A stretch of 64,000 bases of DNA, taken from positions 310,001-374,000 of the forward strand of contig CM030936.1 of NCBI GenBank assembly GCA_018136815.1. The letters are read 5' to 3'. The translations under genes and the position numbers were made by a program. The notes under the pieces were generated by a model. The model did no database searches and was not told where the DNA came from. It saw only the letters and a program-made list of their open reading frames with translations. Origin of the DNA: Isochrysis galbana. Taxonomy: Eukaryota > Haptophyta > Isochrysidales > Isochrysidaceae. Every line of letters begins with the position of its first letter. Within the stretch, counting starts at the first letter, position 1. This document shows positions 1 to 11,429 of this stretch, in pieces.

Positions 1-236
1 TTGCTGGCGGGAAGATGTCTGACACATCATAGTAAGAGTCGGGTCTGAGAGTGTCTGCCATCGAGCGCTACGATGTCGAACACGCGATGACTACAGGCTC
101 GTAGGCAGAGGGCCGTTCGATCGAGCCGGCAGCTGACGCGGCCGTGAAAGAGTCGTTGTTTGTTGCTGACGGGAAGATGTCTGAAAGGTCATGGTAGGAG
201 TAGCTGTCAGTGTCTGCCATCGAGCGCTTCGAGCGG
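1..236. repeat. 162-bp tandem repeat, 1.5 copies
   Basis: The first 75 bases recur, slightly diverged, from position 163: both begin TTGCTG.CGGGAAGATGTCTG and both contain GTGTCTGCCATCGAGCGCT. The period is 162 bp. The array continues off the left edge, so its true copy number is unknown. No coding potential is visible. Confidence 0.8.
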
Positions 237-369
237 AGAGGTAGACTGAGGTTCAGAGGATTGCCACGCGTGGCGTCGGAGAGTAGAGACCCCTAAGGCC
301 CACAACTACGTAAACAAGCCATATAAGAGATGTTTCTTTGCGCAGCACATGTGATGACTTGCAATCACG

Positions 370-950
370 TTGTGCACGCCGTGCGTGGGCACGGCGCGAT
401 GTGCATCGGCCCCCCCCTCGCGGGGGCGCCGTGCGTGCGCATAGCAACTTCCAGGAAGGTACACGCCGTGCGTTCACTCTTTCCGCGGGGGAACTCTTGG
501 CGCAGAGGGCGGTCGGGAACCACGGGGACACCCGCTGGGACCGGAAAATTATTACCGTATATGGCGAGAACATTAACGTAAACAACTGGTATATCTATTG
601 GTCTCTCTCCCCCCCCGGGTCCCCTCCCCCTCTCCCCCTCCCCCTCTCATCGACCTACCAGAGAGAGAAGGCTCCTACTTACTGCCTGCCTCCCGCCCGA
701 GAGAATTCTCATCATGCGCCTGACGAGACCCTTTTCTGCGCATCTGTGACGGCGTGGAAACTTTTCGATGCGCACGCACGGCGTCCCCGCGGGGGGCCCG
801 AGATCAATCTCATCATGCGCCTGACGAGACCCTTTTCTGCGCATCCGTGACGGCGTGCGGAAACTTCCATGCGCACGCACGGCGTCCCCGCGGGGGATTG
901 CACGGCGTGCGCTTGACGAAACCTGACGGCGTGCGGAAACTTTCCACGCA
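370..950. repeat. ~101-bp tandem repeat rich in CGCACGCACGGCG
   Basis: Two near-identical units start at 708 and 809, each opening with CTCATCATGCGCCTGACGAG and closing with the block GCGCACGCACGGCGTCCCCG. A decayed third unit runs to about 950, and partial units in both orientations lie at 370-500. Open frames here are by-products of the repeat. A pyrimidine-rich run separates the two clusters at 600-660. Confidence 0.75.
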
Positions 951-1175
951 CGGGATGGGCGACTCACCAGGGTTTTCCCTCATTGTAGCTTGTGGGGAGT
1001 TATAATGTTATAATGGGAACCGGGGGTTTGCGAGGGGGGAAGATTTGAAGGGGTGCATATGCGTATGTGTCTGTGGTATTAGCACAAGGCGAACGGGCAG
1101 GTGCAGGTGCGCTGAGGGGTGACGTGCTGAGAGTACCGGGCTAGTGGGAGTAGTTGTACTAACGCTCAGGTTCTA
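951..1175 (+). repeat. Dispersed repeat family G, copy 1 (partial)
   Basis: This stretch matches 60715-61060 (same strand) and 52200-52510 (opposite strand). Shared landmarks are GGGCGACTCAC, TTTTCCCTCATTGTA, GATTTGAAGGGGTGCAT and GTACCGGGCTAGTGGGAGTA. It lacks the first ~110 bp found in the other copies. No open frame is conserved between copies, so it is probably a short non-autonomous element or an untranslated end of a larger one. Confidence 0.7.
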
Positions 1176-1837
1176 TTATATAGTAGTAGATAAATATCTA
1201 TATCTAGGTGACTCAACTTTGTTTGAAGATTAAAAGTAGTGCTGTACACACGTGCTCGGCATTCTTAGCCTACAATCTACTAATGGTGACTAGGATAGTT
1301 TCCGATCGTTCACAATTGCCATCTTGATAGATAATAGATAGCAATAATTCCAGCGTGATCTTCATAGATATAGATAGCTGAAAAGCCGGGTGGATAGGTA
1401 GATAGCTAGCTATCTTCTATTTTTATCTTATTCCACTCCCACTCCATATTGTATGTATGATTTAGTGTTTAGTGAATTTTTGTCTGTGTAGAGTTTAGAC
1501 ATTGTGAATGACGTGCATTAACGTGTATGTGGAGCGATGCCTAGAGCCTAGCCCAGACTGTAGGGATGCCCGGGGCGGGTATGTCGCCCTCCACAGAGTA
1601 CTGCGCACGTCCCTTCACCTCCCCGCATTGGCGTAAGGCGCCATTGCATTAGGGGTACATGCTTGCGAGGAGGAAGGCGTCCTAAATCAACAACCCACCT
1701 ACGTCTCATCCAGATACCATTGAGTGATCTCCCAATGGTCATTGGGCATTCCTAATATTGGTGTTGATGGGTTGGTTTCGAGCGACACCGTACACCATTA
1801 ATACACAGGCGCGGTAATGCGAGATGCGCTTCCGCGT
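1176..1837. other. Intergenic, AT-rich, no gene seen
   Basis: AT-rich sequence with short TAGATA/TATCTA runs around 1180-1430, which can fold locally. No credible reading frame was found. It is the 3' flank of the ABC transporter gene that ends at 1838. Confidence 0.5.
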
Positions 1838-4800
1838 TCAGCTTGCGTTGATCACCGAGCGTTGCGCTTGCACCTGCCGCGCCACGAGCGAAGCATAGAT
1901 GCCCGCCGAGCTACTGCGTCCATTGTCCTCCGAGGCGCCTGATGCATCGCTTGAGTTGGCCCCGATGGCAAGGAGTTCTTCATGGGTTCCAACCTCTGCG
2001 ACCCTTCCCTTGTCGAGGACGACTATCTGATCTGCATTCACCACCGTAGAGAGGCGATGCGCAACGAGCACGACTGTTTTCGCCGACGGTGTGCCACCGG
2101 TTGACATCGTGTGCAATGATGTAGTTGGTAGAGAAGTCGCGAGTGGCGACGGCTCGGACGAGGTCGCCCTTGACGGCCCGGCGTCGTGATAGGTGTGCTT
2201 GGCGCTAGCGTGATCTTCGAGATCGTCCGCATCGAACTGATCGCTCAATTCCATCGAGCTCCCACCAAGCCCAGGCTTGCCTTCCCAGATGAGATCATCG
2301 AGAGCACGCTGAACCAAAGCTTCAGATTCGGCGTCCAAGGCGGAAGTCGCCTCGTCGAGTAGCAGAAGGGTAGGGCGTCGAAGAAGGCACCTTGCGATTG
2401 CAAGACGCTGACGCTGACCACCAGAGAGGCGCTGTCCGCGCTCACCGACCTACGGCGCGGAGGTGGGTATGGCGGTGCCATCGCAGCAGGGCATAACGAG
2501 TTAGCGGAGTGGACAAGCGGTGGGCGAATTGCAGGCACTCCCCAGCAGGCACTCCCCATCGCCTAGCTTGCAAGCGAAGCGAAGAACTAGCGGGCAAATC
2601 TTAGGAACAGTGCGTCGCCAAAACGTTTGGCGTGCGAGCTAAGCGTATTGAAGCGCGCATGAACTCTTCCTCCTTCTCCATGCCGCCCCACCTTGGTCAG
2701 ATAGCCATCCTCGAAGCCGGAGATGAACTCATGTGCCTGCGCCGCACGCGCGGCCGCTTCGAGCTCGGCCATCGTGTAGCTACCCCCTGGCGCGCCGTAG
2801 CCAATGTTCTCCGCAATCGTCGCGTTGAAAAGTTGCGTGTCCTGCGGAGACCGAGGGTGTTGCGACATAGCTCAGCCAACGTGCTGGAGAGCGAGGCGAT
2901 CCCGTGCCCTATCACACGTCTCGAACAGGTTGTCGAGCGAGGAGGGCACATGGACAGGTACAATGCGCACCTGTGACACCACGCCAGTTCTTGCATGCAG
3001 CGACGAGAGGTCGACGTCTCGATAGTCCGTGCCTCCAAGGAGAATGACGCCCTCCTGCGGGTCGTAGAAACGCAGCAACAAGTGGACGATGGTCGACTTG
3101 CCGCCACCGGACTTGCCAACCAGAGCGGTGACCGAGCCCGCAGGCATGGTGAAGCTGACACCTTCGAGAACGGGGTTGGCCGGACGCATCTGGTATCTGC
3201 GAAATTAGAGGGGGGTCGGCAGGCTATCAGAAGCGTGCGAGGTGGCGTAAGCGCGCAGGAATGCACTTCCGCGGCAAGCGCGACACCTGAAATGCACGTT
3301 GTTGAGGGTGATGGACCATGGACCCACCGAGTCGGCCGGAATGCCCCCTGATGACGGGATGTCAGGCTCGAGGTCTGTCAAAGCAAGTACTCGTTCAGCC
3401 GCACCAGCTGCGCGGGTGAAGGAGTTGAGGAGGCCGTTGAGCGACTGCCACGCATTATTGATCATGTTCCAGTATAGCTAGCGAAGTGGGCCGGGAGGGT
3501 GGGGAGGTGATTGGCAACGTGAAAAGGTGGTAGGGCCACTTGGTAGAGTGTGGCTCAGCATGCTTCGTGGGACAGGCATAACATCGGTCGCTGCTTGTGA
3601 ACGAGGGGGCCCGACGTCGACCGACGGCCCCAAGTGAGCTGCTGTCAGAAGATAACGGCTCGCATGGACCATCATTTACCTGATACTTGATGAGAGAACC
3701 AACAGTAATGGCTCCACTACCTCCCATTGCGATGGTGCCACCATACCACAGGATGAGCACGCCGGCTCCTAGGTCGAGATAGTTATTGAAGGCTGAGGCA
3801 AGAGCACCAAGAACCTGAGCGGTTCAGAGGCAGCTTGAGTAACGGGGGCAGGCGCGAGCCGTCGGGGTTTGGCGATCGGATGGGCCAGACCACTCTTTTG
3901 GTGCGACAGTCCCTAGCGCGGCCTGGACTGAAGCGGCTTTGGGGATTGGTCACCGAGTCGCGGATGCCCTTGCCGAGCGCCTGCTGCAAGAAGTTGGACA
4001 CCTTGGATAGCTCGCGCGGCTCAGCCGAGAAGGCGCGGACGGTGCGCATGTTCGTGACGGCTTCCTGCGCGCTTGCTTGTGCATCCGCATAGTGCTGGAA
4101 TATCTGCCGGTTGATCTTACCCGACCAGCGGGCGTAGGCCTCGGTAACATGCATGATGGGTAACACCTACGAAAGGAAGGCCGACAGTGGAACAATGAAT
4201 TGGGAGCGTGGACTACCTCAATGCGCCCGCAGCCGGACGGGGACGCCGTAGACATCGCTCTCGGCGTGGCGCAACGTGCATTCTGAATGCACCATGCACT
4301 TAAGACACTCACCGTCGTATAGGCAACCATCGAGAGCTGCCATGAGGTGATGAAGCACATTACGATGCCTCCAAGTAGTAGCATCATGTTGGAAATGAGC
4401 TGCGATAGCGTCACGCTTATAGGCGACACCATGGCTCGCACGTCGGAGCCCATCCGCTGCAGCAGGTCGCCCGTGCGCATGCCGTCGAAGAAGGCGATGT
4501 CCTGTGTGGCACGATGCAGAAGGAAATGGTGTGCCAGTGCGCCCGTCAGGCTGAGCATCAGGGCCGATGGCAAGTGCTGGACGGCAGGGATGGCGGCGCG
4601 AGCGCCCGCTCCGGCGGAGAGCCAGTGGAACAGCAGCGGTTGCCAGCAATTTCGTATACTCCTCAGCAGCGTTCGCTCAAGCGATTACCTGCCGGATGAT
4701 TTGGTTGAAGACAGCCCCCCTAACCGACACAATTATCCGTCGGCCGACCAGGTTGAAGCAGAGAGAGGAGAGTCCTCCTAGGGCGCCCAGAGCGATGGAA

Positions 4801-6686
4801 CAGCTGAGGTAGAGTAGCACCACGCCTAGAAAGTTGGCCCGTGCTCGGCCGCACTCGTCGTCGGCAGCTGTGGCTGCTTCAGCCATCGCGTCGAGGGCGA
4901 CATCGGAGAGCACTTCCGCAATCAGGTGGGCATTGGCAGTGCCACCTCCAATCTCAGCCTCGAAGCGCTCACTCGCAACGCTCGCGAGGTTGGTTGCAAG
5001 TGTGGCCCTGGCCGCCGTGGACGGCAAGGCGCACGCCTGAGCACCGGCGATGACGTGATCAAAGATCTGACAGGGGGAGGTGGTGGGTGGGTCGGGGGCG
5101 CCTGCGCTCCGCACAGTAAACCCAGTGCTAGTGATGCTGCCGCAGGAAGGCATTGGCAGGGCGAAGGGGGGACACTGCTGCGAGGCGCAGCACACCTGCC
5201 CCTGAAAATTTGGCAGGAAAAGCCGCAGCGTCGATGTGGTGGCGACACACAGGAGAGCGATGACGAAAAGCGGCAGCTGAGGCAACGCCAGCTTCATCCC
5301 CCGCTTGAAGTATTGCGCGGTGGTGATTGTGCCCGCCGTCTTGATCCCCTTGTCGCCGCGCAAGACGCCCTCGCCCGTCGCGCGGTCTTTCTTGTTGAAA
5401 CAGGCAGGGCAGGCGTCCCAGTTACACAGCTCGCAGCGGTAGACTTGGTGCGTCTGTATAGCACAGCGGATGGGCAGTATAGGCTCAGTTGGGACGAAGT
5501 GGGTCGCGTGGGGGCATGGGTCGCGTGGGGGCATAAAGGGGGGCCAAACTCACCCTAGTCCGGCAGAGATCGCACTTGGAGCGAGGCATGTCGGGCATGA
5601 AGTAGAGTGGGTGCGAGTGGAACTCGGGCACGTAGTGGCCAACCTCTCCAGTGACGGCATTGACCATCCGCTTGACCAGCCATGCCTCCAGATTGATGAG
5701 GAGGACTGTGGCGCCGAAGAGCGCACCTTGCAACGTGAGCGTGGCGCGGCTCGTCTGCCAGATGCCCACAAATGAGATGCACTTGACGCCGACATAAACC
5801 TATGCACATACGGCGAAGGGGGGGCACGCAAGATTGTGAGGGTGAAGGTGAGGAGACGAGTTCTTTGGCTCGTGTGATGTCGATTGGAGCGGCAGCGGCC
5901 GAACCGTGAGAGTGCATGCGCAGAAGCTGGCACCCACCTGCGAAATCGTCGAGAGGGCAAAGATGGCTGCGATGAAGAGGCCCTTGCGCATCTCCGCCAT
6001 CTGCTTGCGGCGGTGTGACAAAAGATGCTCATCCCTGACCTGCAGAGCGAGGGAGGGCAGGTGCGAGTGGGCTGAGAGCGCTAGCTGGGTCGTGACCCAA
6101 CTCGCCCAGGCAGCAAGGGGTAAGGAGTCGGTAATATCCAGGCAGGAATCGCGATTGAGAGGGAAGATGAGGAGAGCGGGTGGTGACCGGCAGACTGGCC
6201 AGCGGCTGGTGGCTTGCAAGCGGCAGCGAAGACTCGGGGGCTCTGACATCGCGTCCTCACATCATGCGTCGGTCGGATGGTCGCCACTCGTTCCTCAATT
6301 TCATTTGCGAGCAGCGGCATGATCCCCGCTGCTGCGCGTGCGTTCCCCCTTCGCTCCATCGCCTGCTCGATCCCTTCGTAGTCGGGCTTGCCGTAGTGGC
6401 AGGCGAGGCGGCCTAGTAGGAAGAGAAGCGCCGTCCGCCCCACATAGAGCAGCAGCAGGTCGAGCGTCTCGTGGCGGAAGTCAGAAAGTGAAGAGAGAAA
6501 GGCGGAGGCCGAGGCCCATGACCAGCGCACACTCTGCCCTCCCGCAAGCTGCGGGGCGAGGCGGAGAAGGAGGCAGAGCGCTCCGTCGATGAGGGAGAGC
6601 AGCAGCACCAGCCCAATCCCCAGACGAATCACGCGCGAGCGACGGCGCGTGAGCAGCAGCACGTCGATGGACTCGGAGAATCCCAT
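1838..6686 (-). CDS. ABCB-type half ABC transporter with an inserted ZZ/C1-like zinc finger
   Basis: Twelve exons join in frame to 1041 residues: 6686-6261, 6039-5938, 5799-5554, 5453-5196, 5066-4689, 4501-4313, 4166-3954, 3814-3680, 3477-3287, 3196-2971, 2841-2692, 2449-1838. All introns are GT-AG. The N-terminus has about four hydrophobic segments (a TMD0-like region), then a Cys/His finger: HSHPL, CDLC at 252-255, and [15 protein letters not shown] near 263-277. The core TM domain contains [20 protein letters not shown]. The nucleotide-binding domain has Walker [10 protein letters not shown] (740-748), LSGGQ (846-850), Walker B LLLLDE (866-871) and the H-loop His at 969. About 65 extra Ser/Asp-rich residues lie between Walker B and the H-loop. 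Known half transporters dimerise and export substrates using ATP. Membrane and substrate cannot be told; TAP/TAPL-like organisation is inferred from the extra N-terminal helices. Confidence 0.9.
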
Positions 6687-7136
6687 CGGCGACGGGCAAG
6701 GCGAGCCCGAGGGGGGCAAGGGGGGGCTCTGTCTGGCCTCTCGGAGAGGGAGGGAGGCAGGGAGGGCGAGGGAATGGGAGGGTGGGGGGGTAGCGAGCGA
6801 GCGAGCTAGCGAGGGAGAGGGAGAGATGGGAGGGGGGAGAGAAAGTCCCCCTTTTTTTGTAAAGGTGGAATACAAGTTCCAGACGTGATAGTATTTGCGT
6901 CCGTCCTTGCGTCCGGCACAAACACTTGCCCCCCCCCCGTCCGGCGTCCGGGGCACATAAAGTAAACAAACATTGGTTGTTCACCCCTGTCCGACTAGCT
7001 AAACACTTGGCGCCCCCTCCCCCCTGTCCGACTAACTTCTCGTTGCAGAGCACCTCCCCCCCCCAGGTGTCGTTCCGTCAATTTTGTGGGACATCAGTCG
7101 AATTGAGCTATCAAATGTCCATATCCATATACAAAT
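6687..7136. other. Upstream region of the ABC transporter, G-rich then mixed
   Basis: Probable 5' UTR and promoter of the transporter: about 150 bp of GGGAG-rich sequence, then short poly-C stretches (6931-6940, 7053-7062). The phrase GTCCGACTA recurs near 6990 and 7026. No TATA box can be assigned with confidence. Confidence 0.35.
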
Positions 7137-7510
7137 CAACAATCACGGCAGCAGTCGAGATTAAAAGCATTCAGAAGTTGCTCATCTGAGGACCATATCC
7201 ATATATCACATACCATGTGTGAAGATCACAAGATCGCACTATCGCTATCGCACTACAGACCACAGACCGGTATCTGGTATGCGTCGTCGCGTTGTCTACT
7301 TCTACTACTACTTCACTTCACTACTTCTACTTCTACTTCCCAATACGGGGGCTAATACGGAGGGGGTTTCAAATACGGCAAATACGGTCTGTATTTGGTC
7401 TGCGTACAAAGACGGTGAATATGTATTTCCCATCTAGATCTAGGGTAAAGAGTCGATCGCGGATGCGACCGGGGGGGGGGGGGGGGCGAGGAGGGGGGAA
7501 GGGGAAGGGG

Positions 7511-7700
7511 AAGTCGCGTTCCGTCAAAAGAGGGCCAGGTGATAGTTTTGTTTCACTCCGAATGAAAAAGAAAACAAGCTAAAACGGTGATACCTCACTC
7601 GATAATATGCGCGTGCGCCGCGTCCTTGCGTCTGTACTAGCATAACATTCGGAGTGAAAACAAAACTATCACCTGGCCCTCTTTTGACGGAACGCGACTT
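7511..7700. repeat. Repeat family H unit, inverted-repeat form
   Basis: It begins AAGTCGCGTTCCGTCAAAAG and ends with the reverse complement, with arms of about 54 bp. The centre carries AATATGCGCGTGCGCCGCGTCCTTG. Related sequence occurs at 26775-26936, and the end motif TTTTGACGGAACGCGACTT recurs at 25165-25197, 45440 and 54535, with the inverse at 22636. It forms the tip of the surrounding fold-back element. Confidence 0.7.
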
Positions 7701-7884
7701 CCCCTTCCCCCCTACTCGCCCCCCCCCACCCCCCACCCCCCGGTCGCATCCGCGATCGACTCTTCACCCTAGATCTAGATGGGAAATACATATTCACCGT
7801 ATTTGTACGCAGACCAAATACAGACCGTATTTGCCGTATTTGAAACCCCCTCCGTATTAGCCCCCGTATTGGGAAGTAGAAGTA

Positions 7885-8759
7885 TTTAACTTCTTAATAG
7901 TCTCACCGCACACGCGGCCGTGGACCCTCTACTTTCTACTCACGCAGCAAAACTTTCTACACCCCCAATCCGCCGGCCCTTTCCCCCCCGCCATCAGGCG
8001 ACTCCCCCCGTGCACTACTAGGCTACTAGGGGGATAGGGGAAAAGGGCTTAGATATGGTCGGTGGCCCGCGCCCCCCCCCGGTGATCCGTTCCCCTCTTC
8101 CTCCTATGCCTACCGGGCTGGCGGCGTCCTCAGTCCCGACTTCTCCTGTAAACAGGTGCAGGCGGCTTGCCTTCATTGGTGGGTGCCTTTGCTTAAATAC
8201 TAGACGATTTTTTTGGTACCGGCGCATCGCGTATTTGGAAACGAGGGGTACCAAATGAAGGCAAACGACCTTGGGGACTTACATATTTTCCGGTGAGCGG
8301 AGCCCTCGCTCCGCCCACCCCCTTCTCCGCGCTCTCTCGCTCCCCTCTCCTGCAGGCACGCGCGATGGCGCGCCTGCGACAGGCCTGCAGCTGCCTCTGG
8401 CGACCCCTGGAGGCTCCTGGAGGCCAGCTCAGGGGGCAGAGGAGGCTGGGGCTGGGCCCTGGTCTCCCCTGCCTCTCCCTCGCTGGCGCTCCTGGGCCTC
8501 AGGGGCCCCCACTCTGCACCTGTCTGCCTGTCGACCAGGGGGGGAGGGGGGGTTGGAGCGATGGGCTGGCCACGAGGGGCCAGGACGCGCGAATCAGGCG
8601 AGCCTGTCAGGGAGAGAGTGGGTCAGCAGGGCAGTGGCCTCCTGGCAAGCCATCAGGCATGCCAGGAGGATGGGTGGTTCCTCCCCCACGGCAGGGGAGG
8701 AGTGGAGAGAGGGGGGGGCTCGTGCCCCCCCATGGGCGAACCAAGTATAAACTTAGTTG
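7885..8759 (-). mobile_element. LINE copy, internally deleted, with 16-bp target duplication
   Basis: It is flanked by TTGGGAAGTAGAAGTA at 7869-7884 and 8760-8775. Read on the minus strand it starts CAACTAAGTTTATACTTGG and ends CTATTAAGAAGTTAAA, which links the family's 5' and 3' ends in a single 875-bp copy. Almost all of ORF1 and the reverse transcriptase is missing. The variable-length target duplication and lack of terminal inverted repeats fit target-primed retrotransposition. It landed inside the right arm of the fold-back element, so it is younger than that element. Confidence 0.85.
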
Positions 8760-8960
8760 TTGGGAAGTAGAAGTAGAAGTAGTGAAGTGAAGTAGTAGTA
8801 GAAGTAGACAACGCGACGACGCATACCGGTCTGTGGTCTGTAGTGCGATAGCGATAGTGCGATCTTGTGATCTTCACACATGGTATGTGATATATGGATA
8901 TGGTCCTCAGATGAGCCACTTCTGAATGCTTTTAATCTCGACTGCTGCCGTGATTGTTGG

Positions 8961-9846
8961 CAAATTACTAGTAATCCCGCAATTCCGGACACAGTCGAGC
9001 GCTTCCATTCGTTTCTCGTTTCCCGTGGGTTTATAACAGTTATTAACGAAAAAGTGGGATGTCGCCTTGTGCTTTAATCACGATTAGATGATCATTCGCA
9101 TTACCCAAGACTGCCCCGTGAAACTCGGTCGATCCCATGTCATATTCTCCGCCCCCGCCGAAATATGGCATTTTGTACCTGGGCTGGCAGAGCGCCACCA
9201 TCGAAGCGATTATCGATTATTGGTTATTGGGTGCGCACCCAAAACTACCCCAATACAATACATACCAATACCAATACAACCGCCCCTATCTTCCGCCCAT
9301 CTTCGTATCCTTGCTTGCTGTTCCCTGAGGATACCCGTTCTTGCATGTAAGCGCGAAAGGGGTCTGTGGGGATGCGCTGCGATTGCTGACGCAAGCGAAC
9401 CAACAGACGCCCAACTCCCACTCACGAGTGGCACAGCTCTCACGCTCCTTCCTTGGCTGGCTGCCACATGCCCACAAACCCCACTACACGAACTCCAACC
9501 AACAGCAACCAAGACCAAGAGCCATGCAGTGCAGTACTAGCACTAGTAACCAAGCTCTAGCTGGCAGCCTTGTGATCCATGTCGCAACGTACCATGAGGG
9601 TAAGGCCTCCCCTCGCACTCCTCCATTTGCAAGGTCCCTCCTCTTTGTTTTCTCATTGTCCATCAGCCTCGCCGAGCCGGTGCACTCCAAATGCGCGGCG
9701 TTTGGCATACGCCCGACCTCGCGCCGCTGCGTAGCAGCACGCATCCCTTCCTTGCTCCCTTGTTGCCTTGCTCCATCCATCAACATCACCCGTCCCAAGC
9801 CATTTTTACCCGGAGAGCGCCGCACCGCCCGCCGATAGCCACCGCT
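8961..9846. other. Intergenic, no gene supported
   Basis: Moderate GC, with scattered short open frames on both strands but no recognisable domain and no consistent splice-joined frame. It is the 3' flank of the MFS-like gene ending at 9847. Confidence 0.4.
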
Positions 9847-10677
9847 TCAGTTGCCAAGCGAGAGCGCGCGGCGCGAAGGCATGGTGCTAGGACGTACCAG
9901 CAGCTCGACCGGGAGGTCTGCCATGTCCTCGTCGCCGCCCGAGTCGCACCGCATGTACATGCCCCTTCCGGGCACCACCTCGAGTGAGTGCGAACGCGCC
10001 ATCGTGCGCCGCAGCCGAGCGAGCTCGGCGGCCTCAGTCTCCGCCTGCGCGGCCGCGGCGAGCGCGGCGCGTGCGGCAGCCGCCTCTTGCGAGAGGACGN
10101 NNNNNNNNNNNNNNNNNNNNNNNNNNNNNNNNNNNNNNNNNNNNNNNNNNNNNNNNNNNNNNNNNNNNNNNNNNNNNNNNNNNNNNNNNNNNNNNNNNNG
10201 CACCACCGCCAGACCCGCGCGAGAGGCTGAGAAGAGCACGAATCCGACGCCGACTGCGGCGAAGCGGACCGCCCCAAAGTGCTTCCCTCTGAGCTCGGGT
10301 GTGTGCTTCAGCAGCGCCGCGAAGATGAGGAGCTGCCCAATCAGGAGCAGAGCGGGCGCGAGCAGCAGTGCCATCCGCGCCGAGCGCGTGAACGCGTCGC
10401 CCCACACCGTCGGCATGAAGCAGGCAGCGACATGTGGTCCGATGGCGAGAACCGAAAAGGCGAGGGGGCTCACACCGTGAGAGTAGAGGGAGGGCTCAGC
10501 GGCGGAGAGCGCCTGGGTAGAGGCATGGCCGCCTAATCCTAGCGCTAGCACTAGAGGCACCAGACGCCAGTGCGTGCGCCCCACCGAAGGGGCGGAGGGC
10601 AGTTTAGTGTACGGCGTCGACGAGGCGTCGGCCGCCATCGCGCCGCCCGGGGGCGCTCCGAGTGAGGGAAGAAACAT
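9847..10677 (-). CDS. MFS-like multi-pass membrane protein, interrupted by an assembly gap
   Basis: The frame runs from ATG at 10677 to a stop at 9847 and crosses 100 Ns. An alternative start MAADASS lies at 10638. The first ~160 residues hold about four membrane segments. The stretch around HGVSPLAFSVLAIGPHVAAC followed by FMPTVWGDAF resembles the second helix and A-motif loop region of major facilitator transporters. After the gap comes a soluble Ala/Glu-rich tail of about 83 residues. The gap must hide the remaining helices, so its real length is probably far more than 100 bp. That the frame reads through the gap is a coincidence of gap size. Substrate unknown. Confidence 0.6.
   Translation of the reverse strand: MFLPSLGAPPGGAMAADASSTPYTKLPSAPSVGRTHWRLVPLVLALGLGGHASTQALSAAEPSLYSHGVSPLAFSVLAIGPHVAACFMPTVWGDAFTRSARMALLLAPALLLIGQLLIFAALLKHTPELRGKHFGAVRFAAVGVGFVLFSASRAGLAVVXXXXXXXXXXXXXXXXXXXXXXXXXXXXXXXXXXVLSQEAAAARAALAAAAQAETEAAELARLRRTMARSHSLEVVPGRGMYMRCDSGGDEDMADLPVELLVRPSTMPSRRALSLGN
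10100..10199. other. Assembly gap, 100 N
   Basis: Exactly 100 Ns, the usual placeholder for a gap of unknown length. It lies inside the MFS-like gene. Confidence 0.98.
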
Positions 10678-11087
10678 GTCTTGTGTGAAGGAGAGAGAAG
10701 AAGAGAAGCATCACATAACTCCGTCGGAGCGAGCGTCGAATCAGCAATATGAAGAGAAAGAGAGGAGATCGAGACGAGAGAGAGAGAGAGAGCGCCAGCG
10801 AGCTCGACCTCCGAGAGAGAATCCGGATTATTGCTATGCAGGGCATCACAGCAACGCCTGTTCACACCGCGCCAGGAACCAGGGATCTGGATTCTTCTCT
10901 CCGGCTTTCGCTCTGTCGCTTTGTGGCTGTCGGCCACGCCGCCGTCAGGCGTCTGGTCGGCTCCCCGCCAGCGACTGAGCTCTCTCGTTCGGGAGAGCAG
11001 GCCACCCACGGCCGCTTCATTACTGCGCCACACACACCGACGCACCGGCACCGGCTCTCTCTGCCCCGATGAATATGAATAGGGAAC
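10678..11087. other. Upstream of MFS-like gene, GA-rich
   Basis: Contains a GAGA run near 10773-10793. Otherwise mixed sequence, presumably the promoter of the minus-strand gene that starts at 10677. No conserved frame was seen. Confidence 0.35.
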
Positions 11088-11345
11088 CTGAAAAAAAAAC
11101 TTCTTAATATTCACACCGCGCGCGCGACTCTGTGACATTTTCCTGACAGCCGCGCCCGCATCCCTTATCACTCCCTCTCACTCGCCTTGCGGCTCGTCCC
11201 CTCGTGCTCTACCTAGGGGCTCAGTGTTCGGGGTGTTTCCAGTGGCAGGCGGCGTGCACCGATCCCCGATGGTCGATTCCTCAGTGATTTTGCAAGGCGA
11301 TTTTCGTGGGCAAGATGACGGCTTGCTGACAGGAAACAAGAGAGC
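11088..11345 (-). mobile_element. LINE 3' end fragment
   Basis: Read on the minus strand it ends GAATATTAAGAAGTT followed by about ten T, the family's 3' end. Inside are the 3'-UTR landmarks shared with the 22769 copy: CCTTGCGGC..CTCCCCTCGTGC and a GGCGTGCACCGA box (plus-strand reading). The 5' boundary is vague and no target duplication could be fixed. Confidence 0.6.
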
Positions 11346-11429
11346 TCCACGCGGGGGGGAACTATTCGGCGGCCGCGGGGGGAAAATTCGGCGACCGCGG
11401 GGGAGCTGGAAAGGAATTCCCGTAAGGCG

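Larger units (their letters stand above)
7137..8960. mobile_element. Fold-back element with ~430-bp inverted arms, split by a LINE
   Basis: The left arm 7137-7565 is matched in reverse by 7645-7884 and then 8776-8960. Only a few mismatches and one 7-bp indel (TCTGGTA near 7273) separate the outer arms. The right arm is interrupted by the LINE at 7885-8759. The loop is about 80 bp. CAAAT flanks both outer ends and may be a 5-bp target duplication. Simple CTACTT/AAGTAG runs lie in the arms. No transposase frame was seen, so this looks like a non-autonomous fold-back element. The inner part includes ends related to the GTATTTCCCATCTAG family at 35920. Confidence 0.85.

Noticed and set aside
9341-9838. 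Plus-strand ORF of 165 codons
   Set aside because: No domain, no splice context, and frames of similar length occur on both strands here.
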